64,000 bases of DNA from positions 30,534 to 94,533 of the forward strand of contig CANMJA010000016.1 of the NCBI GenBank assembly GCA_947498055.1, given 5' to 3'. The notes beneath the pieces were generated by a model. That model was not told the DNA's origin and did not search any database. It saw only the letters and a program-made list of their open reading frames with translations. Both the position numbers and the translations under genes were made by a program. Below, in pieces: positions 17,624 to 26,615 of the stretch (positions within the stretch are counted from its first letter, which is position 1; every line of letters begins with the position of its first letter). The DNA is from an uncultured Tenacibaculum sp. (lineage in GTDB: Bacteria > Bacteroidota > Bacteroidia > Flavobacteriales > Flavobacteriaceae).

Positions 17624-19021
17624 ATGTCTAATATTACTAAAGATTTAAGTTTATTTAACGAACTAGTCGAAATTTTAATTAATGAAGAGTCGAAAAGTCC
17701 TGTCGCAGAAAGAATAGATGCAAGTAAATTATATGATACTATAGATCTTTCTTTAGACCATTCTCCAATGATTGATGAAGAATTTAAATCATTACTTAGT
17801 ACTATCCTTGTTTCTACACCAAAAACAGCAACTAATTTGTTTTTTAATCAGCTTTTTGGAGGAAGACAAAGTAAAGCAGTTTTAGGAGATTTATTAGCTG
17901 TTTTACTTAATAACAGCATGTATACTTATAAAGTTGCTGGTCCGCAAGTAGGAATAGAACAAGAAATTATTAGAAAGTCTTGTGATTTAGTTGGATATGG
18001 TTCTCAAAGTAACGGAACATTTCCAACCGGAGGTTCTATGAGTAATTATATGGCGCTAGTTATGGCTCGTGATGCTAAAGATCCGAGTTCTAGATTAGAT
18101 GGAGTAACAGAACCAATGGTAATCTATACCTCAAAAGAATCTCATTATTCAAATGCTAAGAACGCTAGTTTTGTAGGAATTGGAAGAAATAATATTCGTT
18201 ATATAGAAGCAGATTCTTATGGAAGAATGATTCCAGAAAAACTAGAACAACAAATAAAAGAAGATATAGAAAATGGAGGTATTCCTACCTACGTTAATGC
18301 TACTGCAGGAACCACGGTTTTAGGAGCTTTTGATCCTGTTGATAAAATTGCAGATATTACAGAGAAATATAATATATGGCTTCATATAGATGGCGCATAT
18401 TGTGGAAGTGTATTATTTAGTGAAAAATACAAACATTTATTAAAAGGAGTAGAAAGGTCTAATTCATTTAGTTACAATGCTCATAAAATGCTAGGAACTC
18501 CGTTAACTTGTTCAATTATCTTAGTAAAAGATAAAAGGCATTTGTATAATTCGTTTAGTAATGATGCCGATTATTTGTATCAAACAGACGGAGATGATTT
18601 TAATTTAGGAAAAACTTCTTTTCAATGCGGAAGAAGAAATGATGCTTTAAAATTCTGGACTCTATGGAAATCTATAGGTACTAATGGATTAAAAAAGATA
18701 GTAGAAAAACAGTTTGATTTAGCTAATGTAGCTTTAAATTATATTAAAAATAATTCCGATTATACATTGTATAGCTTTGATGATTCAATTTCTATTTGTT
18801 TTAATTATAAAGACATTGATCCAACAGTACTTTGTACTGCTTTGTATGAACATCAAATAACAGTCGTAGGGTTTGGATCTTTTAAAGAGAATACTTTTGT
18901 TAGGTTGGTAACCATAAATGCAAATAATGAGCAACAAGATATCTTAAATTTCTTTAACGTTTTAGAAGAGTTTGTAGCAAAAAACCCAAAGCTATCAAGA
19001 ATAAAAGAAAAGAGTATGTAA
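17624..19021 (+). CDS. PLP-dependent decarboxylase, probable cysteine sulfinate decarboxylase
   Basis: Group II PLP decarboxylase of 465 residues. Lys288 in YNAHKMLGT is the Schiff-base lysine; HIDGAYCGSVL and NATAGTTVLGAFDP are the cofactor and substrate regions, and FQCGRRNDALKFW is typical of the CSAD/GAD/aspartate decarboxylase clade. Its tight link to a cysteine dioxygenase (a strong Shine-Dalgarno-like AAAGGGG stands before the ATG) makes cysteine sulfinate to hypotaurine the best guess. Aspartate, cysteate or glutamate cannot be excluded from sequence alone. Confidence 0.82.
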   Translation: MSNITKDLSLFNELVEILINEESKSPVAERIDASKLYDTIDLSLDHSPMIDEEFKSLLSTILVSTPKTATNLFFNQLFGGRQSKAVLGDLLAVLLNNSMYTYKVAGPQVGIEQEIIRKSCDLVGYGSQSNGTFPTGGSMSNYMALVMARDAKDPSSRLDGVTEPMVIYTSKESHYSNAKNASFVGIGRNNIRYIEADSYGRMIPEKLEQQIKEDIENGGIPTYVNATAGTTVLGAFDPVDKIADITEKYNIWLHIDGAYCGSVLFSEKYKHLLKGVERSNSFSYNAHKMLGTPLTCSIILVKDKRHLYNSFSNDADYLYQTDGDDFNLGKTSFQCGRRNDALKFWTLWKSIGTNGLKKIVEKQFDLANVALNYIKNNSDYTLYSFDDSISICFNYKDIDPTVLCTALYEHQITVVGFGSFKENTFVRLVTINANNEQQDILNFFNVLEEFVAKNPKLSRIKEKSM

Positions 19022-19096
19022 AGAAAAATAGAATGTATTTTATGTTGTCATTAATTTTGTAATTAATTACTTTAGTTGCTTAATAATTTAAAATTT

Positions 19097-19603
19097 ATGA
19101 TACCTACAACAGAATACGCCCCTTATTTTTCACCTTATATAAATTTATTAAATAGTAAAAAATCTGTTACAGATAATTTAAGATTAATACAAGATGATTT
19201 TGAAACTACTTTAAAAAATATTTCTATTGAAAAACAAAATTTTAAGTATGCAGAGGATAAGTGGACAATTAAAGAATTAATTCAACATTTAATAGATTCT
19301 GAACGTGTTTTTTGTTACAGAGCTTTATGTTTTTCTAGAGGAGAAACAATAGATTTACCAGGTTTTGATCAAGATATGTTTGTGGAAAACTCAATAGCAC
19401 AACAACGTAATTATAATGAATTACTTGAAGAAATGAATGTATTACGAAAAGGAACTATTCAATTATTTAAAAGTTTTAGAAAAGAAGATTTGTTAAAAAT
19501 AGGAACAGGTTCTGGAAATAAAATATCGGTAAGAGCTTTGGGGATGGTTATTGGAGGACACCAAAAGCATCACTTAGAGGTTATTAAAGAAAGATATTTA
19601 TAA
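19097..19603 (+). CDS. DinB-like four-helix metalloprotein
   Basis: A DinB/YfiT-superfamily protein of 168 residues. The likely metal ligands are His in LIQHLIDSERVF and the His cluster GGHQKHHLEVI near the C-terminus. I chose the ATG at 19097 because family members start shortly before a PTTEYAPY-like segment, and the upstream in-frame TTG at 19076 has no support. Some family members are thiol S-transferases; most have no known reaction. It stands alone, 75 bases after the decarboxylase gene. Confidence 0.8.
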   Translation: MIPTTEYAPYFSPYINLLNSKKSVTDNLRLIQDDFETTLKNISIEKQNFKYAEDKWTIKELIQHLIDSERVFCYRALCFSRGETIDLPGFDQDMFVENSIAQQRNYNELLEEMNVLRKGTIQLFKSFRKEDLLKIGTGSGNKISVRALGMVIGGHQKHHLEVIKERYL

Positions 19604-19715
19604 ATAAAGAAAACGATTTTGTAATTATTTCTCTTTAGAATTAGGTTAATTATTGGCGGTATTAATAAACAAAATTGAAAAGAAAACCATAAAAAACTTT
19701 TAAAAAGTTTATAAA

Positions 19716-20660
19716 ATGAAAAAGTATATTTTATTGATGTCAATTTTAATACTTGGTTGCAAAAACGCAAAAAATAATAGTAGTAAAAACGTTGAAATTG
19801 ATATATCAGTAAAAGAAGTCAAATATATAACAGCCAAATCAGGATTAATTTACAGAGATAAACCCAAAGGAAAACGACTTGGAACATTTGATTTTAATGA
19901 GAAAATAAACGTCACATCACATACTAGCATTTTTGAAGAAATAAGAAACGGAAATAAAATTACAAAAGGCGAATGGGTTGGTGTTCATTTAGGTAATAAA
20001 GTTGTTTATATTTTTAATGGATACTTGTCAGATACCAAATCTAAAATTAATGTAGAAGATGTGAAAAGTTTTATGGGAGATGATGTTTGGGTTTCGCAAG
20101 ATTTTAAAAATATTTTGGAAGAAACAAAATCACATCAAAAAGCTTTTTATTATGGTTTCTCATTGCAATTAAAACTTAACAAAGATAAAAAGAAATCAAT
20201 TCTAGAAGGTTATTTGCCTAAAGCACAAGATGATGTTATATATTCGATAGAATCTCTATTAAAGGAAGAAGACCCTAAATTAATTGAAATCAATAATAAA
20301 ACATTAACAATTAAGACTAAGGGAAAAAAACACCTGTTTTACAAGAGTAATTATGGCAGTGCAAATAGTGTTTTTGAACAATGGTTTCAAGGAAACTATA
20401 CGCTAAAAAATGAAAATGGAACTAAAAACTATACTTCAAAAAAAATAAACTATACTTCAGAATTACAAAACGATTTTATGTTTATAGATAATAAAATATA
20501 TAGAGTCGATGGAAATAAGGAAAATACATATGTTTTATCTGAAATAAAGTTTACAGAAAGTAAAAAAGAGGATGAAAAATGGGAATTTGGAGGTGATTTT
20601 GAATATGATATAGTTTATATTACTCCTACAGGTAAGAAAGCAACATTAACAAAGTTATAA
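19716..20660 (+). CDS. Lipoprotein with SH3-like domain, function unknown
   Basis: A lipoprotein of 314 residues. The lipobox is SILILGCKN, giving Cys15 as the acylated residue. Residues about 35-110 resemble a bacterial SH3-type repeat (KSGLIYRDKPKGKRLGTF...KGEWVGVHLGNKVVYIFNGYL). The remainder has no motif that I recognise and is rich in Lys and Tyr. It probably faces the periplasm or the cell surface. It is monocistronic, followed by a symmetric terminator shared with the convergent deaminase gene. Confidence 0.65.
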   Translation: MKKYILLMSILILGCKNAKNNSSKNVEIDISVKEVKYITAKSGLIYRDKPKGKRLGTFDFNEKINVTSHTSIFEEIRNGNKITKGEWVGVHLGNKVVYIFNGYLSDTKSKINVEDVKSFMGDDVWVSQDFKNILEETKSHQKAFYYGFSLQLKLNKDKKKSILEGYLPKAQDDVIYSIESLLKEEDPKLIEINNKTLTIKTKGKKHLFYKSNYGSANSVFEQWFQGNYTLKNENGTKNYTSKKINYTSELQNDFMFIDNKIYRVDGNKENTYVLSEIKFTESKKEDEKWEFGGDFEYDIVYITPTGKKATLTKL

Positions 20661-20713
20661 ATACAAAAGTTTAAAGCACTTGTGAATTAGTGTTTTTTGA
20701 ATGTCAACTTGTA

Positions 20714-20746
20714 ATTCAACCTTACTTAATTTAAGTAAGGTTGAAT
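20714..20746. terminator. Symmetric bidirectional stem-loop between convergent genes
   Basis: Perfect 15-bp arms (20714-20728 and 20732-20746) with a 3-base loop, placed between the lipoprotein gene and the guanine deaminase gene that run toward each other. It lacks a clear T-run, but its position fits a shared terminator. Confidence 0.6.
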
Positions 20747-20748
20747 AA

Positions 20749-21222
20749 TTAATATTCTATTTTATCATTTTTTTCTGTCCATTTTTGAAAAGGCTCTAAA
20801 GCAATATCTCGACCAACTTGCTCAAACGGAATACTACGTTTTTCATACGGTAATGGAATTTCCTTATAAATAAATTCATCATCAAAACCAATATTTGCTG
20901 CATCTACCTGATTACTTCCGTAATATACTTTATCTGGGCGCGCCCAATAAATAGCGCCTAAACACATAGGACAAGGTTCACAAGAAGTATATATAATACA
21001 TCCTTCTAATTGAAATGAGTTTAAATTTTTACAAGCATCTCTAATAGCAGTTACTTCTGCATGTGCAGTAGGATCATTTGTAGAAGTAACTTTATTATTG
21101 CCACGACCTATAACTTCACCATCTTTTACAATAATGCAACCAAATGGGCCACCTTCATTGTTTTGCATTCCTTTTAGAGCAGCCTTAACAGCTTCACTCA
21201 TAAATGTTTCGTGTGTATTCAT
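20749..21222 (-). CDS. guaD: Guanine deaminase, cytidine-deaminase fold
   Basis: Zinc-dependent purine deaminase. The metal motifs are TAHAEVTAI (His plus catalytic Glu) and SCEPCPMCLGA (two Cys). The context around them (TSNDPTAHAEV, CLGAIYWARPDKVYY, GFDDEFIYKEI) is very like Bacillus subtilis GuaD rather than the tRNA deaminase TadA, and the 157-residue length fits too. It would convert guanine to xanthine in purine salvage. A terminator of the upstream fumC separates the two, so it probably has its own promoter. Confidence 0.85.
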   Translation of the reverse strand: MNTHETFMSEAVKAALKGMQNNEGGPFGCIIVKDGEVIGRGNNKVTSTNDPTAHAEVTAIRDACKNLNSFQLEGCIIYTSCEPCPMCLGAIYWARPDKVYYGSNQVDAANIGFDDEFIYKEIPLPYEKRSIPFEQVGRDIALEPFQKWTEKNDKIEY

Positions 21223-21240
21223 ATTTATTGTTTTTATAGG

Positions 21241-21271
21241 ATAAAAAAAGCTACAAAATGAATTGTAGCTT
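21241..21271 (-). terminator. Rho-independent terminator of fumC
   Basis: Arms 21248-21256 and 21263-21271 (AAGCTACAA/TTGTAGCTT) followed on the minus strand by a T-run (21242-21249 as A on the plus strand). Confidence 0.8.
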
Positions 21272-21294
21272 AATTCCTGGTTTTAATATTATAT

Positions 21295-22692
21295 TTATTT
21301 TAAACTTCCAGTCATATCAGCAGGTATCACCCAATCATCATATTCTTCTGGAGTAACATATCCTAAACGTACAGCTTCTTCTTTTAAAGTAGTACCATTA
21401 GTATGTGCAGTATTTGCAATTTCTGCAGCTTTGTAATACCCGATTTTAGTATTTAAAGCGGTAACTAACATTAAAGAGTTATTTACTAATTCATTAATTC
21501 TATTATGATTTGGTTCAATACCGGCAGCACAATTTTCATCAAAAGATTTACAAGCGTCTCCTATTAATTGAGCAGATTGTAACACATTAGCGGCCATCAT
21601 AGGTTTAAATACATTTAATTCGTAATGACCTTGCGTTCCACCCACTGTTACTGCAACATCATTTCCCATTACTTGTGCACAAACCATTGTAATTGCTTCT
21701 GCTTGTGTTGGGTTTACTTTACCTGGCATAATAGAAGAACCTGGCTCATTTGCAGGAATAATTAATTCTCCAATACCAGAACGAGGGCCAGAAGCCATTA
21801 AACGAATATCATTGGCTATTTTATTTAAAGAAACAGCTAATTGCTTTAAAGAACCATGTGTTTCAACTAAAGCATCATGTGCAGCTAAAGCTTCAAATTT
21901 ATTTTCTGCTGTTATAAAAGGTAATTCTGTAAAATCTGCAATATATTTTGCAACTAAAACGTCATATCCTTTAGGCGTATTTAATCCAGTACCTACTGCT
22001 GTACCACCTAAAGCTAATTGACTTAAATGTGCTAATGAATTTTTTAAGGCTTTTAAACCAAAATTTAATTGTGCAACATAACCAGAAAATTCTTGTCCTA
22101 AGGTTAGGGGAGTGGCATCCATTAAATGCGTACGTCCAATTTTTACAACATCTTTAAAAGCTTCTGATTTTGCTTGTAAAGTATCTCGTAGTTGTTCTAC
22201 TCCAGGAATGGTTATTTCTACAATTTTTTTGTAGGCAGCAATATGCATTCCTGTAGGAAACGTATCGTTTGAAGATTGTGATTTATTAACATCATCATTA
22301 GGTTGAATTGTTTTTTCCCCTTCGCCAATTTTTTTTCCTGCAATCTCATGAGCTCTATTTGCGATTACCTCATTTACGTTCATGTTACTTTGCGTACCAG
22401 AACCTGTTTGCCAAATAACTAATGGAAATTGATTGTCTAATTTACCTGCTAAAATTTCATCACAAACTTTTGCTATTAAATCACGTTTTTCTTCTGTTAA
22501 AACACCTAATTCAGTATTCGTATATGCAGCAGCTTTTTTTAAATAAGCAAAACCATAAACTACTTCTAAAGGCATTGTACCAGCCGGACCAATTTTAAAA
22601 TTATTTCTAGAACGCTCTGTTTGCGCTCCCCAATATTTATCGGCAGGTACTTTTACCTCACCCATAGTATCTTTCTCAATTCTATATTCCAT
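21295..22692 (-). CDS. fumC: Class II fumarate hydratase
   Basis: Reversible hydration of fumarate to L-malate in the TCA cycle, a homotetramer of the aspartase/fumarase superfamily. The signature loop [13 protein letters not shown] is intact, as are [12 protein letters not shown] and [16 protein letters not shown]. The His/Ser active-site set of class II fumarases can be traced through these. The 465-residue length is standard. A -7 box TAAATTTG lies upstream at 22729-22722, and a terminator follows. Confidence 0.95.
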   Translation of the reverse strand: MEYRIEKDTMGEVKVPADKYWGAQTERSRNNFKIGPAGTMPLEVVYGFAYLKKAAAYTNTELGVLTEEKRDLIAKVCDEILAGKLDNQFPLVIWQTGSGTQSNMNVNEVIANRAHEIAGKKIGEGEKTIQPNDDVNKSQSSNDTFPTGMHIAAYKKIVEITIPGVEQLRDTLQAKSEAFKDVVKIGRTHLMDATPLTLGQEFSGYVAQLNFGLKALKNSLAHLSQLALGGTAVGTGLNTPKGYDVLVAKYIADFTELPFITAENKFEALAAHDALVETHGSLKQLAVSLNKIANDIRLMASGPRSGIGELIIPANEPGSSIMPGKVNPTQAEAITMVCAQVMGNDVAVTVGGTQGHYELNVFKPMMAANVLQSAQLIGDACKSFDENCAAGIEPNHNRINELVNNSLMLVTALNTKIGYYKAAEIANTAHTNGTTLKEEAVRLGYVTPEEYDDWVIPADMTGSLK

Positions 22693-22721
22693 TGTATATG
22701 TTATTAATTTTAAAGAGTTTT

Positions 22722-22729
22722 CAAATTTA
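22722..22729 (-). promoter_or_regulatory. -7 box of fumC
   Basis: TAAATTTG read on the minus strand, 30 bases before the fumC start. No clear TTTG -33 element at the usual distance. Confidence 0.5.
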
Positions 22730-22808
22730 AGAAAACTAGTAGACTTGTTTGTTTAAATAATGATGGAAATATTTTTATAAAAACTATAAAAAAAAAGAAA
22801 ATATGTGC

Positions 22809-22816
22809 TATTTTTG
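22809..22816 (+). promoter_or_regulatory. -7 box of the small membrane protein gene
   Basis: A perfect TAnnTTTG match (TATTTTTG) that ends 29 bases before the start codon of the 57-residue gene. Confidence 0.5.
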
Positions 22817-22845
22817 CAAACAGTATAATTTTTCAAAAGAAATAC

Positions 22846-23019
22846 ATGTTAGATTTTTCACAATTTTCAGGATTAGTATTGTTCATGTTCATATTTACAA
22901 TCGGTTTTTGGTTGTTAATATTTTTATTAACGTTTGTAGTTCCTTATTGGATTGGTGGAACTATTTGGGAAAATTTAAAACTAAAGAAAGAAGCTAAAAA
23001 AGCTACTCAAGGAAAGTAG
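22846..23019 (+). CDS. Small membrane protein, 57 residues
   Basis: A short gene: ATG at 22846, TAG at 23017. The product starts MLDFSQFSGLVLFMF, has one long hydrophobic stretch (about residues 8-32), then VVPYWIGGTIWENL and a lysine-rich tail. Support for coding comes from the -7 box upstream, a strong terminator 21 bases downstream and the clean hydrophobic-then-basic pattern, which puts the tail in the cytoplasm. I do not recognise the family. A partly overlapping frame at 22803-22997 is less plausible. Confidence 0.65.
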   Translation: MLDFSQFSGLVLFMFIFTIGFWLLIFLLTFVVPYWIGGTIWENLKLKKEAKKATQGK

Positions 23020-23040
23020 TTTTTATAAAATATATTTTGA

Positions 23041-23066
23041 AAGCCCGCTTTATGCGGGCTTTTTTT
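23041..23066 (+). terminator. Strong Rho-independent terminator
   Basis: GC-rich 8-bp stem AAGCCCGC/GCGGGCTT (23041-23048 with 23054-23061) with a TTTAT loop and a T-run. Confidence 0.92.
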
Positions 23067-23067
23067 G

Positions 23068-23639
23068 TTTGTGGTAAAAAGGAATAGAAATAAAAGAATA
23101 GAAATTCCTGTATGTACGTATTTTATAAGAGCGAATACTTTTAGTAAACCGCCAATTTCATTTTATAAGAATGTTTGACTTTCTTATTGATGTATCTGAA
23201 ACAACCAAGAAGGTAAGTGTAGTAATTAAGGAAGTAAATTTTTAAGATGGAATCTTGAGAAATTCTTTTCTTTCTTTTTAATAAAGTATGCATTTAATTT
23301 GCTAAATGAATGTTCGTGTTAAGAATCGTTTTTACTTTTTATTCAAATTACTATTCTAGATTATTTGAAAAAGATATATAAAGAATCTATACATAATTAG
23401 CTACTATGAATAGAATTTCAAAATGAAAGAAAAATATAGAGAAGCAAAAATAGAGGTACTTTTACACTTTTTAAGCCTTAAAAAGCTAAAAAAGAATATA
23501 ATTATACTAAAAATGAGGTATTTTTTACTATAATCTGTTCTGTGTTATGTAACTTTGCATTCTCAATAATGTGAAATTTATAATAGTTTAGCTAATATTA
23601 TAAATTTTTCAAGTATAATATTTATTTTAAAACAAGCGA
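23068..23639. other. Gene-free interval of about 570 bases
   Basis: No frame longer than about 30 codons with a sensible start, and no RNA structure that I recognise. Only a -7 box at 23550-23557 stands out, which would serve the cold-shock gene. It may contain decayed coding sequence, for instance around 23160-23250 where one frame stays open for some 25 codons, but I cannot name it. Confidence 0.5.
23550..23557 (+). promoter_or_regulatory. -7 box of the cold-shock gene
   Basis: TAACTTTG, a perfect TAnnTTTG match. It implies a leader of roughly 75-80 bases before the start codon, in line with the long leaders of cold-shock genes. Confidence 0.45.
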
Positions 23640-24086
23640 ATGGCAAAATCACAACAAACCTTTAATAAAAATGAAAAAGAAAAAAAACGCTTAAAAAAAC
23701 GTGAAGATAAAAGAAAAAAGAAAGAAGCTAAAAAAGCAGAAAAAATACCAGGACAAGGAATTCAGTTTGTTTATGTAGACCATTATGGAAACTTAACAGA
23801 TACTCCACCAGATCCTGCTATGAAAGTTGATGTAGATGCAGAAAGTATTGTAATAGGTATTCCTAAAAAAGAAGAAGCTGAAGAAGAAGATCCAGTAAGA
23901 AAAGGAAAAGTTTCCTTTTTCGATCCATCAAAAGGGTTTGGTTTTATTATAGATTCTGAGAATCAAGAAAAATATTTTACACACGTAAGTGGTATTATAG
24001 ACGAAATTACGGAAAATGATAAAGTATCTTTTGAACTTGAAAAAGGATTAAAAGGTATGAATGCAGTTAAAGTGAAAAAAATATAA
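23640..24086 (+). CDS. Cold-shock domain protein with basic N-terminal extension
   Basis: A nucleic-acid-binding protein of 148 residues. A very basic stretch (about residues 1-36, full of Lys and Arg) and an acidic linker precede a cold-shock domain at about 86-148. RNP1 is KGFGFI and RNP2 is YFTHVS (usually FVHxS). This long architecture is common in Bacteroidota, unlike the 70-residue CspA of enterics. It probably acts as an RNA chaperone. It ends before a symmetric terminator shared with the convergent kinase. Confidence 0.85.
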   Translation: MAKSQQTFNKNEKEKKRLKKREDKRKKKEAKKAEKIPGQGIQFVYVDHYGNLTDTPPDPAMKVDVDAESIVIGIPKKEEAEEEDPVRKGKVSFFDPSKGFGFIIDSENQEKYFTHVSGIIDEITENDKVSFELEKGLKGMNAVKVKKI

Positions 24087-24117
24087 CTATATATAAAGAA
24101 TATAGTTTTTTCATATA

Positions 24118-24160
24118 TAAAAACTTACGTACCGTTTTATAATGGCATGTAAGTTTTTTA
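24118..24160. terminator. Bidirectional terminator
   Basis: ACTTAC near 24123-24128 pairs with GTAAGT near 24149-24154, with partial pairing inside, an A-run before and a T-run after. It lies between the convergent cold-shock and kinase genes. Confidence 0.65.
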
Positions 24161-24169
24161 GTTATAAGA

Positions 24170-26206
24170 CTAAATTTTCCAAGTAAAATTAATAGTAGTT
24201 CCAATACCTTTTTCAGATTCTACAGTTATTGCACCTTTATTCGCAGAAACTATTTTCTTCACTATAGAAAGACCAATACCAGTACTTTCTATTTCATCAT
24301 TAACATTTAGTTTACTAAACATTTCAAAAATTTTAGAATGATATTTAGAATCAATTCCAGATCCATTATCCTGAACAGAAAATAGATATTCTTTCTCTAA
24401 TTTGGTAGCAGTAATATTAATGATACCTTTTTCTTTATCATTATACTTTATAGCATTACTAATTAGATTTTGAAAAACATGTTCTAACTCTATTTTACTT
24501 GCATAAATTTCTAAATTTTTATTGGGAAAATGGATGCTGTTTTTTTCTTGATTATTGATTACATCTACTACTTCTTTTAACAAGTCGTTCAAATGAAATA
24601 GCTCTTTGTTTTTTTTGCCTTTGGCTACTTTAGAATATTCTAAAAGACCATTAATTAAAGCATTCATTTTTGAAATTTTACCTTTTAATAAGTTAAAGTG
24701 ATTTTTTGCATTGTCATCTAAAATAGTACCTAAATCTTCTTCAATAAAAGAAACTAAGGTGTGCATAGCTACTAAGGGAGCTTTTAAATCGTGAGAAACA
24801 ATATGATTAAAACTATCTAGTTCTGTATTATAATTTTTTAATTGTTTTACATTTTCTTCTAATTCAAAGTTTAATTTAGATAATTCATTAGACTTTATAA
24901 AAATTTCTTTTTTCTGTTCAAGAGCAAACTCTTTTGCTATTTCAAGTTCTTTAAATGAATTGGAAAATCGAATCATTAAAAGCATGGATAGTAATAAAAA
25001 AACTAATATATATCCAAAATTGACATATATAATTGCATCTCCTTTTTTACCTAAAAAAACAAAAATATGGACATAAAAAACAATAGAACCTAAGAACATA
25101 CTGATTAATAATAAAAGAGAATCGTGTCGTTTTCCTATAAAGGCTCTTATTATTATATATGTTACATAAACTAAATTGATAATCATTAAGATTAAAAAGG
25201 GAAAAACTAACTTTGTAAAATAAGGAGCAGGTAAAAGAATTACTAAGATAGAAAGTGTCCAAAAACTAAAAACTAATATTCTAGAATAGGTTTTATGTGT
25301 AAAGTTCGAGAATATGGTATAAAAAAATAGACTTGCAGTAGTTCCTGCTAAAAAAAGAGAAATATATTCAATCTTTGTTAAAAAAATCCAACTTATCGAT
25401 TCAAAAATTTCAGTAAAAGGAGCATACCGATCGCTTAGCGCCATATATGCTAAGGAAACACAAGCGATACCAAAATATAGAATTGCCTTGTCTTTATTCC
25501 AATAAAATAAAAAGAATAATAGAAAGAAAGTTCCTATAAAACCAAGACACCCAATAAAAATCATATCAGCGATTGTTTTTCTTTTTTTAATACTATAAAG
25601 ATGATTGGTTTCCGCTAACAATAATGGCTGATCTATTCCTCCTTTGTTGTGGTAAAAATTGGCTACTTGAATAACTATTTCAAAATCAGTATCGTGTGTG
25701 TTTAAAGGAATGATTTGAGTGAATCTCCTATGTTGTACTTTAGGTTTAGAAATGGCTACACGACCTATTTCTGAAATTAATTTTCCATTAATCCATGTTT
25801 TTGAAGAAGAATATGCAGCCGGAATATATAAAGAAACATGGGGTCTTTCTTTAGGAATAGAAAAATGTAATCTATAAGTTGCATAACCAAAAGAGGGTAA
25901 TTTTTTTTCATTAGAAAGAGAAAGTTCGGTCCAACTATGAAGAGATATCTTTTCAGGTTTTTTTTCACTATCAAAGTATCCTGGTTTTATTAATTCATTC
26001 CAATAAAAATCCCATCCAGAGTCAAGCAGTATTTCTTTGTGCTTAGAAATGGGAGTTTTCTGAAAATCTACTATAATAGTATTCTTATTTTCTTGCTGAA
26101 TACCAAACAAACGGTTTGTAGATAGCAATAAAATAAGGATGCAGTATATAAATTTTAAATATTTATTATAATTCTTTTTAAAAAGAATGGGTATTTGTAC
26201 AATCAT
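24170..26206 (-). CDS. 7TMR-DISM sensor histidine kinase (orphan)
   Basis: A hybrid-membrane sensor of 678 residues. After an N-terminal signal/anchor comes an extracytoplasmic jelly-roll-like domain (about 45-190, with the YRLHFSIPKERPHVSLYIP and WINGKLISEIG blocks), then seven membrane helices (about 205-415), a coiled coil and a kinase core. The phosphoacceptor is in NHIVSHDLKAPL (His), and the ATP-binding boxes are NLISNAIKYND, DNGSGI and GIGLSIVKK. The extracellular part resembles carbohydrate-binding folds of 7TMR-DISM receptors. No response regulator gene is adjacent, so its partner is unknown. Confidence 0.85.
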   Translation of the reverse strand: MIVQIPILFKKNYNKYLKFIYCILILLLSTNRLFGIQQENKNTIIVDFQKTPISKHKEILLDSGWDFYWNELIKPGYFDSEKKPEKISLHSWTELSLSNEKKLPSFGYATYRLHFSIPKERPHVSLYIPAAYSSSKTWINGKLISEIGRVAISKPKVQHRRFTQIIPLNTHDTDFEIVIQVANFYHNKGGIDQPLLLAETNHLYSIKKRKTIADMIFIGCLGFIGTFFLLFFLFYWNKDKAILYFGIACVSLAYMALSDRYAPFTEIFESISWIFLTKIEYISLFLAGTTASLFFYTIFSNFTHKTYSRILVFSFWTLSILVILLPAPYFTKLVFPFLILMIINLVYVTYIIIRAFIGKRHDSLLLLISMFLGSIVFYVHIFVFLGKKGDAIIYVNFGYILVFLLLSMLLMIRFSNSFKELEIAKEFALEQKKEIFIKSNELSKLNFELEENVKQLKNYNTELDSFNHIVSHDLKAPLVAMHTLVSFIEEDLGTILDDNAKNHFNLLKGKISKMNALINGLLEYSKVAKGKKNKELFHLNDLLKEVVDVINNQEKNSIHFPNKNLEIYASKIELEHVFQNLISNAIKYNDKEKGIINITATKLEKEYLFSVQDNGSGIDSKYHSKIFEMFSKLNVNDEIESTGIGLSIVKKIVSANKGAITVESEKGIGTTINFTWKI

Positions 26207-26514
26207 ATATTAAACAACCAAATTAGTTAATATATATGACTTTCAAAAATTGTATTATCTAGGTAGGTATTCAAAATACATTTTAATCTGATTTCGATTA
26301 TATTCATTTGATAATGAATTGTTTTAAAACTAAAATACACATAGAATAATTTTCAGATTAAAAGAAAGATAAATTGTATAGAGATGCTATCGAACTATTC
26401 TCGATACATTTTCTTATAGTCAATAATTAATCTGATTATCAATAATTTAAGGTTTAATTTTTCTCATGATAATCAAACTTAGGTTTCTAAAGTTTTTCTA
26501 AATAAGATATAAAA
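26207..26514. other. Upstream part of a 409-base intergenic region
   Basis: Between the divergent kinase and VIT-protein genes. AT-rich with no coding signal that I can support. The operator and -7 box of the VIT gene occupy its right end (26512-26584). Confidence 0.5.
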
Positions 26515-26584
26515 ACGAATTCTAGTTTAACTATAACGGATTCTAAAAGCACTTAAAAATAATAGGATTCCTCTTTTAGATTTG
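26512..26584 (+). promoter_or_regulatory. Direct-repeat operator and -7 box of the VIT/VWA gene
   Basis: Two 10-mers, ACGAATTCTA at 26515-26524 and ACGGATTCTA at 26536-26545, lie 21 bp apart (two helical turns). They are embedded in a 43-bp block that recurs with about 3 changes at 28993. Then 31 bases separate the second unit from a perfect -7 box TAGATTTG at 26577-26584. No -33 element is visible, as expected of an activator-dependent promoter. Confidence 0.7.
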
Positions 26585-26615
26585 GCAAAAAAATAACCAT
26601 CTAAAAAACATAATC

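Noticed and set aside
22803..22997. A 64-codon frame beginning MCYFCKQYNF
   Set aside because: It overlaps the better-supported 57-residue membrane protein frame (22846-23019), has no hydrophobic or domain pattern and starts on the -7 box.
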